Assembly: GCF_036884655.1 (NCBI RefSeq)
Contig: NC_088344.1
Span: 35,628,501 to 35,692,500, forward strand
DNA from: Musa acuminata AAA Group
Lineage: Eukaryota > Streptophyta > Magnoliopsida > Zingiberales > Musaceae
Direction of reading: 5' to 3'
DNA: 64,000 nucleotides
The position numbers were made by a program, and so were the translations under genes. Positions 12,723 to 25,505 of this stretch are shown here, piece after piece (the first letter of the stretch is position 1; the number at the start of each line of letters is the position of its first letter). Below the pieces are notes generated by a model. It had not been told where the DNA came from, ran no database searches, and worked only from the letters and a program-made list of their open reading frames with translations.

Positions 12723-15341
12723 ATGGCGGCATCTCTTTTCCTCTCTCTCCTCCCCGCACACAAGCTCCCTTCTAATTCTACCCCTGTCCTTACGAGGAGG
12801 ACGGCAAACAAGAAGCAGAAGAGCAATTGTATCTGCCCAATATCCGCCTCCTCGTCCTCCTCCTTCCGCAACGGGAGCCCGTCAGAGACGGACTGTCCGG
12901 TGCCTCTGGATCAGCAGCCGGTGAACGAGTACCAGTCCCTCTCAACCTCCCTCCCCTTCTCCTGGGCCACCGCCGACCTCCGCCTCTACTCCTCCCGCCT
13001 CGCCCTCACCGGCGCCTCCTTCGCCCTCATCGTCGGCCTCCCCGTCTCCGCCTTCGGAACCGGCAGCCTCTCCGACCCCCGCTGCGCCCTCGGGGTCGTC
13101 TCCGCCGGTCTTCTCGCCGTCACGCTCGCCGTCCTCCGGATGTACCTCGGATGGGCTTACATCGGCAACCGCTTGCTCAGCGCCACTGTCGAGTGTAAGA
13201 CAGCTCACTCCTTTCGTATTTCCGATCCCTTGTTTTCTTAATTCGAACAATTTCCGATTGAAATTTCTGTTCGCCTCACAGATGAGGAGACGGGATGGTA
13301 TGATGGTCAGGTAAGGATGTATCGCCGATCCTTCTTTTCTCGGTACCGAATTATGCGGTTTTTTCTCCTTCTTGAGTCTGGATGTGTTTTAAGCTTTAAG
13401 CATTGATAAAGGAGCATATTTTGTTGTTATCAATCTTGCGTCTTGATTTTGGATGTTATATTTATGTTAAGCATTAAATCAAATAGATAAAAAAAGGTTC
13501 TATTCAGTTTTTTTTTACTTAAGATTCTAATCACAATCTTTGATCTTTCTGTAATTTCTTGAATGGAAAGCCAGCTGTAAATAAGCAAATTGCAAACTCA
13601 GTTAGATCTTATCCCTGTATCTTGTGATGGTTTTGGCTATGGCAGATGAGCTTGATAGAATAATGATGCTCTAAAGGATTGAATGGGTTCTCTCTAGTTC
13701 ATGCGATCTCATAGTCCTGTTGCAAGTGCAGAAGTTCCTGCAACATGAGTAGAATAGTATGCGATACATGTTACTAGTAATCGAATAAACTGATATAAAA
13801 AAATGAACTGGAGCATAATGAATTGGAGTCATAACATCCCTGACCCAATACTCAAGCTCTCTATCTGTAATACATCACGTCTAATATCCTAAACTACCTA
13901 AGATCTGCTGTGCAAAAAGAATGATGCAACGTGAATTTTTTTTTATAACTCTTTTTTTTATTTGGTGTTGATTTAAGTCAGTGTTAAAGTTACACCGCAC
14001 CTTCACTTTCTGATTCTGCATTGTCTGCTCGCATATGTAGGCGCAACTAGCTGCCACTCCTTATGACCTACGTCTTCTTTAAATTGAAAGCAAATTGCAC
14101 TGTGACAAAAAGTTCTGCGACTTCTCCAACAACGGACATAATTATTAGATAGCCAGTGATGAATGGAAGACCAAATTTTTAGAGAGCATGAAGGCTTCTA
14201 TTTGATTCAACAGTTGGCACTAAAAGGAAATTTTTAGGATTTGATGTCATTAGAAGAGGATATTAGTTCTTAGTTGCTTTTGCTTATTAATGGTTTTGAG
14301 AATTAAACCAGACATAATCCAGAGTCGGAGTGTTCTGCTTTATCCAGTGTCACATTTTGAGTACTTGGACCTAACTTTACAATGTTCTTTGCATCCCTAC
14401 TGCAAGTAGGGCTGATAAACTTTCATAAGTGCAAAACTATATCCACTTGGAGTTTATGAAATTTTCATGAGGGTCACCACTTCTTTCATGAAAAATGTAT
14501 GTTTTGTTTGTAAAGAGCTATTGATAATATCAATTGAATGCCCAACTACATGCTTGCTTTCTCTTTAGTTTCAGGTTTAAGTATTGTGATATGTTTGTTC
14601 GTTGTTGACAGATATGGGTGAAGACCCCTGAAGTTTTAGCTCGCGATCGTCTTCTAGGTTCATTTTCTGTAAGTTGACCAATTTATATCCGAACTACATC
14701 TTTTTTTTGGGTTATCCTCTGTAACCTTCAGGTCTACACTGAATTCCTTCAGGATACACTAGTCAATCGTTGTCATGCAAGTTCGTTTAAAAGATTTATG
14801 CTGATTGGCTTGCAAATGCTTAGTTCTTCCAACTAGCCAAAATTGACTGATGCTGGACTGAATATAGTGGATTTGTTATGCAGCATACCATATGAATCGA
14901 TGCACATGAAAACGTATGTTTGGTATGAGACGACAAGGTTGATACCTGAAATGAGTTCAACGGAACCGCAATTGACATACTTATTCTAATGGGTTTTGCC
15001 TGAATTCTTTGTAGCTAGTGGATGATTTCCTTTTAGAACATTTAGCATTACATGTAGTAGTCCATGGAAAATGATAGTACTTTTTACGGATTCATCAAAT
15101 GCTCGTCATCATGTATTTTTTACTTTGTCTTCAGGTGAAACCCGTGTTAAGCAGAGTGAAGCTTACTTTAATAGGTCTCGCGATCTCCTTAGTCGCATGT
15201 GCCTTCCTTTTCATCAATATCGAAAACCCAAGGGATACATCAAAAGATTCTGGGGAGCGAGCTGTAGCTGGGGCATACAGTGATGAATCTGCAAGGTCAT
15301 TTGAGCCGGACTCATTCTGCGGTGAGCCTGATCTGTCATAA
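12723..15341 (+). CDS. CGLD27: Chloroplast DUF1230/Ycf36-family protein (CGLD27-like), four exons
   Basis: Exons 12723-13194, 13282-13310, 14612-14668 and 15135-15341 join in frame with GT-AG junctions (765 nt, 254 residues). Residues 1 to ~55 are Ser/Arg/Lys-rich and look like a plastid transit peptide. The conserved DUF1230 core starts at CPVPLDQQPVNEYQSL and carries three hydrophobic segments (around ALTGASFALIVGLPVSAFG, SAGLLAVTLAVLRMYLGW and LTLIGLAISLVACAFLFI). It includes the join ATVEYEETGWYDGQ across a 29-nt exon and ends in YSDESARSFEPD...CGEPDLS. CGLD27 is conserved in green algae, plants and diatoms, is related to plastid-encoded Ycf36, and in Arabidopsis is linked to iron deficiency and photo-oxidative protection. 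Exon 1 is much more GC-rich than its surroundings, as is common in monocot genes. No defect seen. Confidence 0.93.
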
Positions 15342-16028
<687 letters not shown>

Positions 16029-16513
16029 CGTGATCGGGTGGTCGACAGGAAAGAGAAATGAATGGACGAGTTCACCCAAGTGTATTGGATCACCCACTAA
16101 CATTGGACGGTAGAGGGTCAATTACGTATTTTTTGGACATCTGATCGGGTTTAGGGTTCTCTTTTCATTTTAACGGATTCGGTCCGTAGCAGATTTCAGT
16201 CGGATCCGACCCATCGTCACGTAGGTTCGCCGCTCGCACGCTTTTATTCCGCGATCGTGCCGTCCTACAAATCTGTCAGCATCTCCTCCTCGTCTTGATG
16301 CTGGACTTCGTGGTTCATCGGAACCACCCGCTTGCCTTCTTCTCCGAGTTTTTCTTTCCCTACCCGCTTCTGGTATTTCTCTTCCTCTGTTTATTTCTTT
16401 AGTGTCTGGTTCCGATTCAGATTAGAAATCGTTCCTGGGGTTTAGTATGTTTAAGGTCCTGAGGACGATAAGATGACGTTAGAATATTTGTATGTAATCT
16501 TAGCCAATCAGTG

Positions 16514-19500
16514 ATGGCGAGTAGACTGTGGAGGATGTATGCCGACCGGCAGTTCTACAAATGGGAAAAGACAGTCCTTTGGGATATGATCGAGCCATAT
16601 AGGCGTCCCAAATCCTTGACCCCTCTTATCTCGATCTATGTTGCTGCCTTCTACACAGGGGTTATCGGATCCGCCATTACCGAGCAGCTTTATAAGGTAT
16701 GCTTTTTTTCATGGGATCTGATTTTTAACTCTGTCAAGTAATCAAGTTATATAAATTTTTCCCCCTTCCCCTTCATATTGAGTTCTGTTTTTTTCATCTT
16801 TTCTATGACCATTGATTTTATACGGGTAAGGTATGTTGTAAGTGTGTTTTCTAGATTTGCTAATGATCACCGTACGATGGAGTCATTGTTATCTTCTGAA
16901 TAACTTTGTGACTGTCACTTTTTTTCGTGCAAGTTATTGGCAACGATACTCAAGTATAGGATTTTATTCTTGCATTGGTTTTTCTTTTAGATATACGGTT
17001 TGTTGTGAACGCAAAATTATAAAAGAACAAATACTTGTTGACTGAGAATTGATTGGTTCTACTATTCATTTTCCAAATTAATAGGTAATGGCTTCTTTTC
17101 CCAATATGATTCTTCTCTAATGTTTCATCTTGTCTCTTGTGAAATAATGTAGAATTGTGAATCTATAATTATTTAGTTTGTTAGATGCATGTTTAGACAA
17201 GACAGCAATGCTAATTGTGAAACTTATTTTCTTTATTTAATTTAGAACAAAGTAATAGTACTTGGATCTGATTAATAAAATAATGAATATTGAAATAACA
17301 AATTTAAAGAAAAAGTTCAATAAAGAACCTTGAGACGGGTATATGTTGTTTTAAGGCTAAATCTCCTCATTACGTGTGAGAATTAGTTGACATTTGTACC
17401 CAAGATTTAACATTTATCATCCCTCCTATGAGCATAATGGCAGAGAGATTTTACTTGATCTCTTTTAGCAAACTAAATAACTAAATAAAATTGAACAACA
17501 CAATTGAAAATAAAATAAAAGAGGTGGAATTTTTGTATTTATAACTATCTTTATAGCTTCTAACAATGCCTTAAAAAGTATCTTAAAAGGTATTATTCCA
17601 AGGAACACTTCTTTTAAATTAGGTAGTTATTATAATCACCAAGAACTAATTTTTATAAGATTTTGAATCTCCAGAAAAACTCCAACGATCCCCAAAAAAC
17701 TTATGTTTTTCGATGATTAAAACTTAATAAAAGAGAACAGAGTGTTGCTTGATGCTTATACTATGCGATTGGTGAAGTACTTCTTATCAAGGATGGATGT
17801 ACCGCTCAAAACAATATGAAATGTTCGGTATGTATCGGTTCGGGTATGGGCCAATACGCAGACTACTCCCGTTTCAGGTGGCCTATCCAGTTCAGTAAAA
17901 ATAATAAGAAATCAAAATTAGTGGTGGGGCCTGACCAACTTGGTATTAAGAAAGGAAAAAAAAACTTAAAATGGAAATTAGGGCTTGCTAACGAGAGCAC
18001 TCTTCTCATGTTCAATGTTGCTGTTGTTTGCGAGCCCTCTTCTCGGTTTCAACGCTGCCATCATTGTTATTTCGCAATCGTTGTTACTTCGTCGTTGCCG
18101 TTGCCATTACTTCACGGTGTTGTCGTTGCTTCGTGATGCTGCTGTCATTGTTATTGTTTCACAATGTTGTTGCTTTTGTGATGTCGTTGTCGCTGCATTC
18201 CTTCTTCTTCCCAAGTCCACTGTCACCTCTTCTCCTCTTCTTCCTTCTTCCTTCTCCTCCACGGCTTCTTCATCTTCCTCTTTCCTCCTCTATTCATGCT
18301 ATCTTTTCCTCTTCTCTTTCTTTTTCTTCCTCTCTGAAACATTGATACATACTGGTGTAATGACACATGGTACACCGGTACTAACCGGTATGTACCAGTC
18401 CGACAGTTCACCAAAATGGGTTAGGTACCTGAAACGATGATCCTTGTTTTTTGTAAAGTTTAAGTTTCACTTAGTGTAGGTATCTTTCATTTGAAGAAAT
18501 AGAGTGAGCCGGGTGTTAAAATACATCATTTTTAATTTATAATGTCTACTATTATACACATAGTACAAATGACAATTAAGATTTTTAATATTACATATGG
18601 AATTTAGAAGTTGCCCAGTTGCCCTACATTTCTAGGGAAATTAAACATCAATTAAGATTTTGCTAATAGTTTTTCATATGCAATTTAACATAATGATAAA
18701 CTTTGCTAGCAATTTTAAAAATTTCTCCAAAGATTAGGGAGATTCAAGCAACACTTTAAGGTGATATCAATCAGGGACACTTTTCGAGGACAAATTGAAA
18801 ACTTTAGAACTTGTGAAAACCTCTTTTAATGAGTTGTCTTAAAAAAAAAGTTGTTATTGATTTCATTGCTTTCATAGTGTTGCTTAAATTTTACTAATCC
18901 TTATAGAAATAAGCGTGTTACTTGAACAACGAGATGATATTATTTTACATTTCATGATAATTTCTTAACCTTTGAAATGTTAGGATTTAATATATATAAA
19001 TAATGATTATATTTATGTTATTAAAATCCTATTGGGAGACTTATGGAAATATCATGAACATATTGCAACCTCTTCTATACAAGAGAATCTGTATATGACC
19101 ACATATTAGGGCAATCCTTCAAATCCCCCATGAATAATCAAGATTATAACACACGATCATTAATGCATATCCCATGACGAAGTCATTTATAGTATATGTG
19201 AATTAGTATATATTTTGATAAAAGGGAACGGAATTATAGTTCACTTTGTTCCTTCACGTAGAAGATATTCACATTAAGTAAAGCTTAAATTTTATGAAAG
19301 TGTTTCAATAACTCTATGAGCATTGAGCAACATCTTGTTACTTTTTGTTTATGAAATTGCTCCTAACAATGCCCCTCCGATGCGTAAGTGAGAAAGAAGT
19401 TTAAAGGATTCAAGTTAAACTTTTGTGAGAAAAAGGTGTGTTTGTGAAACACACCTGATGAGTCATTTTAATAGTGGATTTTGGATATCGTTACTTCCAT

Positions 19501-22143
19501 AGTAGATGTCGATTACGAAGAAGGTGGTGTGCCATTTTCGGACTTAATTGCAATCATGGTGCACCAAGCTCAGGGCGTGATAACATCCAGCCCACTTAGC
19601 CTTATGTTGAGGTGTCAACCGTGTAGCATTGTAGTGTCGGCCATGTGGTGTTGAGGAGTTGACCACGTGGTATCGAGGTGTTCACTGAGGTGTTGCCCAT
19701 GTATCTATTCCTCTATCAGTTGCTACCCATGTCGTGACTCGTTAGCGTAGTGAAGTCAAGTCAGGAAGTGGCCCAAATTGGTCTGCCAACACCGAAGCAT
19801 ATCATGAATTTGTGTGCGTTTGATTGCGTTGATTTTGTTTGTCTCTGCATTACGCTATAGGCTGGTAGGCTGCACATGTTGCCAAAATATATTGTGGGCT
19901 GATATGATCGTGTGTATCGTTGACATGCGCTTTAGGTTGATTTGGTTGTGAACATCGTCATAATGTGCTTTGGGTCGATTCAGTCATGCGTGTTGTCGAA
20001 ATGCGATTTGGCCACGTGTGCCATCAAAATGTGCTTTGTGCCAATTCGGCCACGTGCGTTGTCGAAATGTGCTTTGGGCCAATTTAGTCATGTGCATTGT
20101 CAAAATGTGCTTTTGGCCGATTTGGCCTCGTGCATCATCAAAATGTGCTTTTGATCAATTTGGTCATGTGCATTGTCAAAATGTGCTTTAGGTCGAGTCG
20201 ATCGTACGCATCATCAAAATGCGCTTTAGGCCGATTCAGTCGTGTGTGTCGTCGAAATGTGCTTTGGGCTAGCTCGGCCATACACGTCGTCAGGATGCAC
20301 TTTGGGCTAGTTCGGCCACACACATCAGGTTCGGTTATTTGCACGTGTGATCCTCGTGTGAGGGTTCTCGTATGGTGCCTGCACGTGCAAGGCGTCATCA
20401 CCGCCCTTTTCGCCCATGGCATGAGATCTTGATCATTGCATAAAATCCGACAAGATTGGATTCCTGGTGTTTCTCAATGGTAGCCTGTCATCAAGCTGAT
20501 GTGGTGTCACCAAGAGTCTCCATGCGTCAGTTGGTTGGATTATCGAGGATTCTAAAAGATCACAATGATGACCCAAAAAATTCTTGATCATTCTAGTGAT
20601 GCCGTGTCACATGTCTCAAATTGTCTGAGGGTCGAATGACCACTTAGGGTAAATGAAAGATCATGCTCGGCCCCGATAAATAGTGGGTCGAGCTCATTCA
20701 TTACCTTACACCTTTAGATGATTTGGAGCATTCGAACCTTAGCCTTTAACACCTAGCGAACACCTTAGTGCCACGTGGCTGGCACTTCAGCGCTACATGA
20801 CAAGCATCACAGCTTCATGTGGTGGATGTCGCAACGCCACATGGTAGACACCTCAACGCGAGTTTGAGTGAGCTGGATGCTATCATGTCCTCGGTTCGGT
20901 GTACCACAATCACAGTTAAGTTCGGAAGAGGTTCACCACCGCCATAACCGACATCTAGTGCAGAAGCAACGATATCTGGAGTCCATATAAAAGGGCTCCT
21001 CAAGTGTGTTCATAGACAATAGGTAAGTTTGATATTGAAAAGCCTAATCATTTTAAAAATGATGTGTACTTTTATAAAGGTGTACTAAGATTGTGTCACC
21101 TAATAGTGATGCTTGTGCATTTCATGGGGCTGTTATGTTGATGTTGATGGCTCTCAAATGGTTAATTGGGGAAGGCTAATTCTAAGCACCTAGGGCATTT
21201 TAAAATATCCAGCATGCATCTAATTAGGACCTTATTAGGAAACAGCCAAAGGTTCTCATGGAATGTTTCTGTATCATTCTTAATCTAGGTTATTAATCTA
21301 GGTATGTTTCTGTATGATTTCCTAACAAGGCAGAAAAACAGAGGTTATTAATCTAGGTTTGTATTTGCTAAGTACTAGTGGGTTGCATCGCTTTCTTTTA
21401 CTGGCTGGCATGCACACAACAGAGTGTCCACTGCAATCGAGCAATTTTTTTCCCAACAATGATTCAAGGAGTTAACCTGAGGAGGCCACTTTGAACTTTT
21501 CTGGATACGATGTATTTGGGTATGTCTCTCACTTGAAGAGGCAAAGATATCATTCTTGCTTTTACTTCAGAGAATGTGTGTGAGCTGGTTCTTAGATCCT
21601 TCAAACGAACTTCACTGAAAATTTCCTTCTACCACTATTGTAGCTGCTTGTGATTATGCTTTCAGCATCACTGCTTTTGGTAACTGCCTCTCTTTTTCTT
21701 GTCGCTATGTAATTTGTCATTCTTGAATATTTCTTTATCACCGCTCAGTTGGTTCATGTCTCTTGAATCTTTCTGTGATCACTGTGTAATTGGTTATTCT
21801 CTCATGAAACTTACCTCTATTGCCGATGGATACAATTGATGCTTCTTGCTGTACAAAGCACCTTCGGGACTGCTTTTAGCTTGTTTAGTGCAATGGTATG
21901 CCAAAGCATGCTGAGCTTCCTCCGTTGTTTTATGGCTAAACTTGCCTTGTTCATATATGTACTATGATCTGGTGAACAAAGTTTAAGATGCTTAATTTCC
22001 TTGACGTGAACTTATTTGATGAGTTCGTGTAGGAAAAATACTGGGAAGAACATCCAGGTGAAGCGGTGCCTATCATGAGGCCAAAATTCTATTGGGGCCC
22101 TTGGAAGGTGTATCAAGGAGGGGAACTTCCTCCAAATATGTGA
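16514..22143 (+). CDS. Small mitochondrial inner-membrane protein, two exons (possible plant complex I subunit)
   Basis: Exon 1 is 16514-16696 and exon 2 is 22033-22143. The GT at 16697 and AG at 22031-22032 join in frame to give 97 residues, starting MASRLWRMYADRQFYKWEK. The ATG at 16514 is chosen because similar plant proteins begin MASR. A hydrophobic segment at about residues 40-58 (LISIYVAAFYTGVIGSAI) would span a membrane. The C-terminal half, encoded by exon 2, is EKYWEEHPGEAVPIMRP then FYWGPWKVY. Length and sequence resemble a ~98-residue plant-specific protein that I recall (not certain) as subunit P1 of mitochondrial complex I (Arabidopsis At1g67350-like). The intron is 5,336 bp, very long for so small a gene, and holds a tandem array. 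Both exons are intact. Confidence 0.8.
16697..22032 (+). other. 5.3-kb intron with foreign-looking inserts
   Basis: Intron of the small mitochondrial protein gene. It contains a pyrimidine-rich segment (18180-18330), short palindromic TACCGGT-type motifs at 18360-18400, an island of different composition at about 19560-21000 with the 38-bp array, and a locally duplicated phrase (TTAATCTAGGT..TGTTTCTGTAT) at 21270-21360. No exon is recognisable inside. Confidence 0.6.
19905..20335. repeat. Tandem array, 38-bp unit, ~11 copies, inside an intron
   Basis: Unit resembles GTCGAAATGTGCTTTGGGCC + AATTCGGCCACGTGCGTT. Starts at 20061, 20099, 20137 and 20175 give an exact 38-bp period. The unit carries a CACGTG E-box-like core in some copies. 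Flanks (19560-19900 and 20340-21000) are of similar higher-GC character, suggesting that the array came in with a larger, now unrecognisable insertion. Confidence 0.85.
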
Positions 22144-23310
22144 ACTTAATAGTCTTGGATCATCTTGTTATTTGGAGTAGATGGACGCTGCAAGCTGATT
22201 GTGGTTGCAGATTGACGTGATAATGGTCTTCACTGGTACAAAAGTTCAACTAGATTTGTCTTGTATTGCTCATTTCACATTATGTTTGTGTATGTACACA
22301 TTAATAGGACCAACTTTAGGACTTCAACATGAACCTGAAGATTCATATTCATGAATCTCAAAACCAACACTAATTTTTCACTTAAACAATCTTGAGTTTC
22401 TTACATTTGTTGGACCATTTCACTATGATAGGGGGAATATGGCACATGAATGTTTGTATGTGATGTCATCCCTTATATAACACATTAGTCAAATATCTCA
22501 TCAAATTAATATGATACATAATAACATTGACTTTAATATCCAACAATTTAGTCACTTATTATGTTTGAATAATGCTCGACAATTCTATGTAATTGCCCCC
22601 CACGAATTAACTTTCACCTACTCCAATCAATCATCTGAGATTACTATAAAACGTCTTAGGTACATCACTTTATGGATATTACAACATGTTATGGCTGATT
22701 GGGTACTTGAGATGGCATTGAGTTGATATAGGCATGATGCTTGGTCGATGTGTCGCTAATGTAGTATCTAACAAGATGTGATATGGTATTGAACCCATCC
22801 ATGTGCTAGACTTCACTATTAATTGTCCTCCTTGGCCCATTCACCCCCCTTAGCCCATGTGCTACACATAAGTTGACTATAATATTAGACTAAGGGGAAA
22901 CTAATGGACTATAATATTCATAAGCCATTCAAGATATTAGACCTCACGAATGAAATTAACATTTAATATTTTGGAATTTTCTTTACAGTAGCATATTGTT
23001 GGTCCAAGTAAATCTTCTTAGCTTTTGCTTAACCTAATAATGGTCGGAGTCAATTCTAAGATGGTGGCACCAAGTCACAAAATTAGGCATATCACTTAGA
23101 GACCAAACAAAAATCTTTGATTTGAATCGTAAGAAGTTAATAAACTTTATTATTTTTTTTTTTGGTTCAAGGGACGTTTGATCGAGGGCTTTTCCACTTG
23201 TAGATGTAGTAGGGACCATTAAGAGGGGGGCTTTTCGAGGATTATTAAAAAAAAATTTCTTGAAAAGTAATAACAAGCATCATAAAGCATTGTCTTGACT
23301 CCCTATGGAG
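22144..23310. other. 3' UTR and intergenic region
   Basis: AT-rich sequence after the mitochondrial protein gene. Short open frames (22511-22726 plus, 23034-23276 minus) show nothing recognisable. Confidence 0.4.
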
Positions 23311-23488
23311 TTATTGATTTATATTATTTTTGTTCTTCAAAATAACTTTTTGATTTCAACACAGAATGTGTTATTGATTTCTATTATTTTTGTTCTTCAA
23401 AATAACTTTTTGATTTCAACACAGAATGTGTTATTGATTTCTATTATTTTTGTTCTTCAAAATAACTTTTTGATTTCAACACAGAATG
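23311..23488. repeat. 60-bp unit repeated three times, nearly identical
   Basis: Copies at 23311-23370, 23371-23430 and 23431-23488 differ at only a few bases (the first has TATATT where the others have TCTATT). Because 60 is a multiple of three, the plus frame stays open. I do not regard it as coding. Confidence 0.95.
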
Positions 23489-24033
23489 AGACTGGATATC
23501 TATCTACATTGCGCTGGCTAACGCAATGTACAAGTTTTAACATCTTATTTATAATTTCTAATATGAACCTATGACTTTGATTTTCCTTATTACCACAGTA
23601 TCACTTAATGATAAAAACATTTAAAATTTAAATTAAATAAAATTAGTTTATTTTTGCTGCTCTCGATTATATGACTGAAAAGTACATGACATGAAAGTGC
23701 TGTGAAATCAAAACCCATTGGATGAAAACAAGTTTGTTCACACAAAAAAAAAACAAAACTCATTCAACACAAAAGGCATAATCAATCCTTTTTGCATAAG
23801 GTTAGTGTTAACACGAATCACAACGCAACAGAAACTCGTGGTTTCTTGACACTCGATGCAACGGCAGTGAGTTGATAACGGCAAATGGATGGGCCAAATA
23901 CAACCGAAACAAAACTCACTGCTGCTTCAGTGGTTGTCAACAAGACAGAAACACTGCCATCAAAGTCGCAATCATGTCAGAAACTGTGGAGAGCAACAGA
24001 AAAGTGATCACATCAACATATGGAGCTTCACCT
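23489..24033. other. Intergenic, possible remnant of the CPN60 3' end
   Basis: No recognisable exon. The last CPN60 exon (the MTTTEA region and Gly/Met-rich tail of the family) would be expected on the minus strand about here. I could not find it. Confidence 0.3.
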
Positions 24034-25275
24034 GGCAGCATCTACCAAAGCAGTTCTAACAACTTTCAAGGGATCGATTATTCCAGCCTCTACCATGTCA
24101 ACGTACTCTCCTGTGGCAGTATCCAAGGTGTCTAATAATTAAAAACATGAACAAAAATGGCGTATGAAGATAAGGATCAGATGTTTGGTTGTTCGATGAA
24201 GGCAGAAACAGTGTAACCATCTAACAAACTATCTAATTTAACCATGGTTTATTATTCATTAGTAAAGACAACAAACTATAAAAAGCAGTCTACGATAGAC
24301 TCTTAGCACATATTTAAACCTTGTGATAGCACAATACACACCTTTCCAGATGCTCTGCCAGCAACCTCTAAGCCCTCATACGTGAGCATGAAAATGCTAA
24401 GCATAATTTAAACAAAGTTTCGGAATCTTACAGAGCTCTCATTTGATATTTAATGATACATCACATCATCCTAAAAACATTTCTTGACATGAAACCCACT
24501 ATAAAAACAACTTTGAAGGAACAGCAATAAAGATCAAAGCAAAATCAAATATGAAATACAGCGATACAACTTATAGGTAATACCAATGCTATGCCTGCAT
24601 ATGTACAAGAGGTAAATCAAATAAAGCAAATAACACAGTTTATTGTCTATCTTATCCTGGAACCTTATTTGCAACAACGTTATGTATATTTAGCTGCAGC
24701 GGTGCACCCAAACAATCTACCACAACTTTGGAAGTGTCATGAAGAGTAACAAATATGGATGGATGATCTAACCTTCCAGTACAGTTTTCTTTGTTATCTC
24801 ATTGCATACTATAGCAGAAACTAAAATGGAAATGCTAGACCAATGAAGCTTATTGAAAAATTGCCATATCATGTCCAATGCTTCTGAAGAATATGCCTAT
24901 ACTAAGTGTAAGATGAATAAAATACATTGCTATAAAAGAAAACAAACCTTTAGCAGCATCGTAGCCCAAATTAAGATTCTCTTGTTCAAGCAGTTTGCCA
25001 ACAACTACTGCACCATCGACACCAGCATTCCCGGCAATAGTTAAAGTAGGTGCCTACAAAACCCAAGCCCAGTTAGCAGATAAGTTACTGGTAATGCAGC
25101 AAGGCATGAGAAATCAAACAGGTAAGGACCTTTAGGGCATTCTTAATGATCTGAACTCCTATATTCTCATCACTATTGGAGGTTTGAATCTTATCAAGCT
25201 CCTTTGTGGCATACAAGAGGGAAACTCCACCACCTATAAAATTACGCAGATAAGATTAGAATAAACAAAGATGAG

Positions 25276-25355
<80 letters not shown>

Positions 25356-25409
25356 GTGTGTGTAATATTATATATATATATGTGTGTGTGTGTATAATAT
25401 ATATATGTA

Positions 25410-25461
<52 letters not shown>

Positions 25462-25467
25462 TATATT

Positions 25468-25505
<38 letters not shown>

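Noticed and set aside
17800..18420. A MITE bounded by TACCGGT-type inverted motifs
   Set aside because: The terminal motifs do not pair convincingly, and no target duplication was found.
18000..18440. Leu/Ser-rich secreted-looking peptides
   Set aside because: Translation of a pyrimidine-rich tract inside an intron; open in several frames.
23305..23574. 89-codon plus-strand ORF with repeated QNNFLIST
   Set aside because: Product of the 60-bp minisatellite with no homology I recognise.
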